64,000 nucleotides of DNA, taken from Proteobacteria bacterium ST_bin11 (GTDB lineage: Bacteria; Pseudomonadota; Gammaproteobacteria; Methylococcales; Methylomonadaceae). This document shows positions 61,740 through 64,000 of this stretch, in pieces (position 1 is the stretch's first letter; each line of letters begins with the position of its first letter). The position numbers and the translations under genes were made by a program. The notes under the pieces were generated by a model. It worked only from the letters and a program-made list of their open reading frames with translations, searched no databases and was not told the DNA's origin. Location: NCBI GenBank assembly GCA_002083615.1, contig MSXO01000035.1, positions 1-64,000 on the forward strand, written 5' to 3'.

Positions 61740-64000
61740 ATGACACCGAATTTCGTTCATCTTCGTATCCATACTGAGTTTTCCCTGGTTGACGGTATCG
61801 TCAGGATCAAGCCTTTGGTGAAGAAACTGGCTGAGTATGTCATGCCAGCCGCTGCGATTACCGAACAGAGCAATCTGTTCTCGCTGGTTAAATTCTACAA
61901 AGCCGCGCAAGGTGCCGGTATCAAACCCTTGATCGGCGCCGATGTATTGATTTTTAATCCCGATGAGCCTGCGTCGCCGTTTCGCTTGACTATGTTGGCG
62001 CGCAATCAAAAAGGCTATGTGACGCTGACTGAGCTGATTTCTCGGGGCTACCAAGAAGGGCAACATCAGGGCATTCCCATGTTGCAAAAGGAATGGGTTG
62101 CTGAAAATCACGAGGGTTTGATCGTGCTATCCGGAGCGATGGATGGCGATGTGGGGCAGGCTTTGTTGGCGGAAAATGCCGAGCAAGCCAAACGTTGCGC
62201 CGAATATTGGCGAGATTTGTTCGAAAACAGCTTTTATCTGGAGTTGCAGCGGATCGGTAAAGCGGACGAGGAGCGTTACATCAAATTAGCGGCGGATTTG
62301 GCTGCCGAGTTAGAGTTGCCGGTGGTTGCCACCAACGATGTGCGATTTATCAGCAAAAATGATTTCGACGCCCATGAAGTGCGGGTCTGTATTCATCAAG
62401 GCCGGGTGCTGGACGATAGCCGTCGGCCGAAAAACTATACCGCTCAGCAATATTTGCGCACTGCCGAGGAAATGGCCGAACTGTTCGCCGACATTCCGGA
62501 AGCCTTAGCCAATAGCGTCGAAATTGCCAAACGCTGCAATGTCGAGCTCACGCTGGGTGAAAACTATTTGCCCGATTTCCCAGTCCCCAAGGGTATGACG
62601 CTGGACGACTATTTCAAGCAGGCCTCGCGCCAAGGGCTTGAGGAGCGTTTGATACAGTATCCGCCGATAGGCAAAGCCAGCTTTGCGGAGAACCGTAAAG
62701 TCTATGACGAGCGCTTGGAAGTCGAACTGAACGTGATCACCCAAATGGGTTTTCCCGGCTATTTCATGATTGTCGCGGACTTTATTCAGTGGGCTAAGAA
62801 CAATGCAATACCGGTAGGGCCGGGCAGGGGATCGGGTGCGGGCTCTTTAGTGGCGTACGCATTGAAGATTACCGATCTTGATCCCATCGAATTCGATTTG
62901 CTGTTTGAGCGCTTTTTGAATCCTGAACGGGTCTCGATGCCCGACTTTGATATCGATTTTTGTATGGAGCGCCGTGACGAGGTAATCGATTATGTGGCAC
63001 GGCATTATGGCCGCGATCATGTGTCGCAGATCATCACCTGTGGCTCGATGGCAGCCAAGGCCGTGATTCGCGACGTGGGCAGGGTGATGGGGCATGCCTA
63101 TGGTTTTGTCGACAGACTAGCCAAGCTGATTCCATTTGAGATCGGCATGACCTTGGATAAGGCGCTACAAGACAGTGCCGAGTTGAAGGCTTTGTACGAT
63201 ACCGAGGAAGAAGTTAAATCGTTGATTGATATGGCGCGTTCCTTGGAAGGTATTTCTCGTAACGCCGGCAAGCACGCCGGTGGCGTGGTGATCTCGCCAA
63301 CCAAGCTTACCGATTTCAGTCCATTATATTGCGAGCAGGGCGGCGGCAATCTGGTCACGCAGTTCGATAAGGACGATGTCGAAGCGGTCGGCTTGGTCAA
63401 ATTCGACTTCTTGGGTTTGCGGACTCTGACGATCATCGATTGGGCGCTGCAAACCATTAATCGCCAGCGCGCGCAACGGGGCGAAGAAGCCGTCGATATC
63501 ACCCAGATTCCACGCGACGACCTGCCAAGCTATGAATTACTAAAAAACGCCCAGACTACCGCTGTGTTTCAGCTGGGGTCGCGCGGCATGAAAGAATTGA
63601 TCAAAAAACTGAAACCGGATTGCTTCGACGACATTATCGCGTTGGTGGCTCTATTCCGTCCCGGACCGTTGGAATCGGGTATGGTGGACGACTACATCAA
63701 CGTCAAGCATGGCGCCAAGGCTGAATACGCTCATCCCTTGCTGGAGCCAATCCTTAAGCCGACCAACGGCGTGATTCTGTATCAGGAACAGGTGATGCAG
63801 ATTGCTAGGGAATTGGCAAGCTACACCTTAGGCGGCGCCGATATGTTACGGCGGGCAATGGGCAAGAAAAAGCCGGAGGAGATGGCCAAGGAGCGGGAAA
63901 AATTCATGTCCGGTGCCGTGGTAAACCAAATCGATGCTTCGATCGCGACATATGTTTTTGACTTGATGGAGAAGTTTGCCGGCTACGGTTTCAACAAGTC
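61740..64000 (+). CDS. dnaE: DNA polymerase III alpha subunit (partial, 3' end outside window)
   Basis: The frame is open from ATG 61740 to the end of the window: 753 codons plus two bases of about 1160 expected. The N-terminal PHP domain starts FVHLRIHTEFSLVDG; the palm has GPGRGSGAGSLVAYAL and MPDFDIDFCMERRDE with catalytic Asp402 and Asp404, and KFDFLGLRTL gives the third, Asp556. These positions are one more than in E. coli (401, 403, 555). It is the replicative polymerase and closes the bamA-dnaE cluster. Confidence 0.97.
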   Translation, partial: MTPNFVHLRIHTEFSLVDGIVRIKPLVKKLAEYVMPAAAITEQSNLFSLVKFYKAAQGAGIKPLIGADVLIFNPDEPASPFRLTMLARNQKGYVTLTELISRGYQEGQHQGIPMLQKEWVAENHEGLIVLSGAMDGDVGQALLAENAEQAKRCAEYWRDLFENSFYLELQRIGKADEERYIKLAADLAAELELPVVATNDVRFISKNDFDAHEVRVCIHQGRVLDDSRRPKNYTAQQYLRTAEEMAELFADIPEALANSVEIAKRCNVELTLGENYLPDFPVPKGMTLDDYFKQASRQGLEERLIQYPPIGKASFAENRKVYDERLEVELNVITQMGFPGYFMIVADFIQWAKNNAIPVGPGRGSGAGSLVAYALKITDLDPIEFDLLFERFLNPERVSMPDFDIDFCMERRDEVIDYVARHYGRDHVSQIITCGSMAAKAVIRDVGRVMGHAYGFVDRLAKLIPFEIGMTLDKALQDSAELKALYDTEEEVKSLIDMARSLEGISRNAGKHAGGVVISPTKLTDFSPLYCEQGGGNLVTQFDKDDVEAVGLVKFDFLGLRTLTIIDWALQTINRQRAQRGEEAVDITQIPRDDLPSYELLKNAQTTAVFQLGSRGMKELIKKLKPDCFDDIIALVALFRPGPLESGMVDDYINVKHGAKAEYAHPLLEPILKPTNGVILYQEQVMQIARELASYTLGGADMLRRAMGKKKPEEMAKEREKFMSGAVVNQIDASIATYVFDLMEKFAGYGFNK

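Noticed and set aside
1..64000. tRNA, rRNA or intact insertion sequence
   Set aside because: No tRNA-like cloverleaf, rRNA stretch or transposase was recognised by reading; a dedicated scan could not be run.

Overview
The window reads as a chromosomal segment of a gammaproteobacterium. The right end carries housekeeping genes in the usual gammaproteobacterial neighbourhoods: ispH, rnr-rlmB, and bamA-skp-fabZ-lpxA-rnhB-dnaE. Protein style suggests a gamma-methanotroph such as a Methylomonas relative, but this is an inference and no methane-oxidation gene is present. The housekeeping part has balanced GC, while the surface-polysaccharide part (about 2.6-40.5 kb) is visibly AT-richer and mosaic.

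Layout. 0-0.84 kb: a VapBC toxin-antitoxin pair behind a perfect 14-bp palindrome. 1.05-26.6 kb: first half of an O-antigen/surface glycan locus. It holds rfbC, kdsD, a two-domain glycosyltransferase gene broken by one in-frame stop, a sugar epimerase, a family of related glycosyltransferases (some fused), methyltransferases, an MBOAT acyltransferase with a frameshift at a T8 run plus an SGNH-like partner, the ABC exporter Wzm/Wzt, an asparagine-synthase-type amidotransferase, a polysaccharide pyruvyltransferase, a TylF-type methyltransferase, more glycosyltransferases and an SDR protein. 26.6-29.3 kb: an accessory island with a regular 21-bp degenerate tandem array, the only minus-strand gene, several large inverted repeats, a MITE-like element and a HEPN/MNT (HepT/MntA) toxin-antitoxin pair. 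29.3-40.5 kb: second half of the glycan locus, with a complete CDP-tyvelose-type pathway (rfbF, rfbG, rfbH, rfbS-like, rfbE), a Wzx-type flippase and four glycosyltransferases.

The most unusual object is in the second half. A small antitoxin-like gene and a MazF/PemK-like toxin lie between rfbG and rfbH, and the toxin has no stop codon: its reading frame runs straight into full-length RfbH. The predicted product is a 535-residue toxin-RfbH fusion. The RfbH initiator methionine is kept as Met100, and the cofactor-site histidine falls at 319, which is 220 in RfbH numbering.

40.5-64 kb is conserved chromosome: trhP (yegQ), rraA, ispH, a rhodanese, hslR-like, an uncharacterised lipoprotein, a large DUF748/AsmA-like protein, small uncharacterised proteins, rnr, rlmB, a cytochrome c plus flavocytochrome-c sulfide dehydrogenase flavoprotein, bamA, skp, fabZ, lpxA, rnhB and the 5' three quarters or so of dnaE, which runs off the window. 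lpxD and lpxB, which normally sit in the bamA-dnaE cluster, are absent from it.

Taken together, the locus would make nucleotide sugars (CDP-dideoxyhexose, possibly a dTDP-6-deoxyhexose), assemble them with about twelve glycosyltransferases, decorate the glycan (methyl, acyl, pyruvyl and amide groups) and export it. It contains both an ABC exporter and a Wzx flippase, so it may encode two glycans or be a fusion of two loci. No tRNA, rRNA, CRISPR array or intact insertion sequence was recognised.
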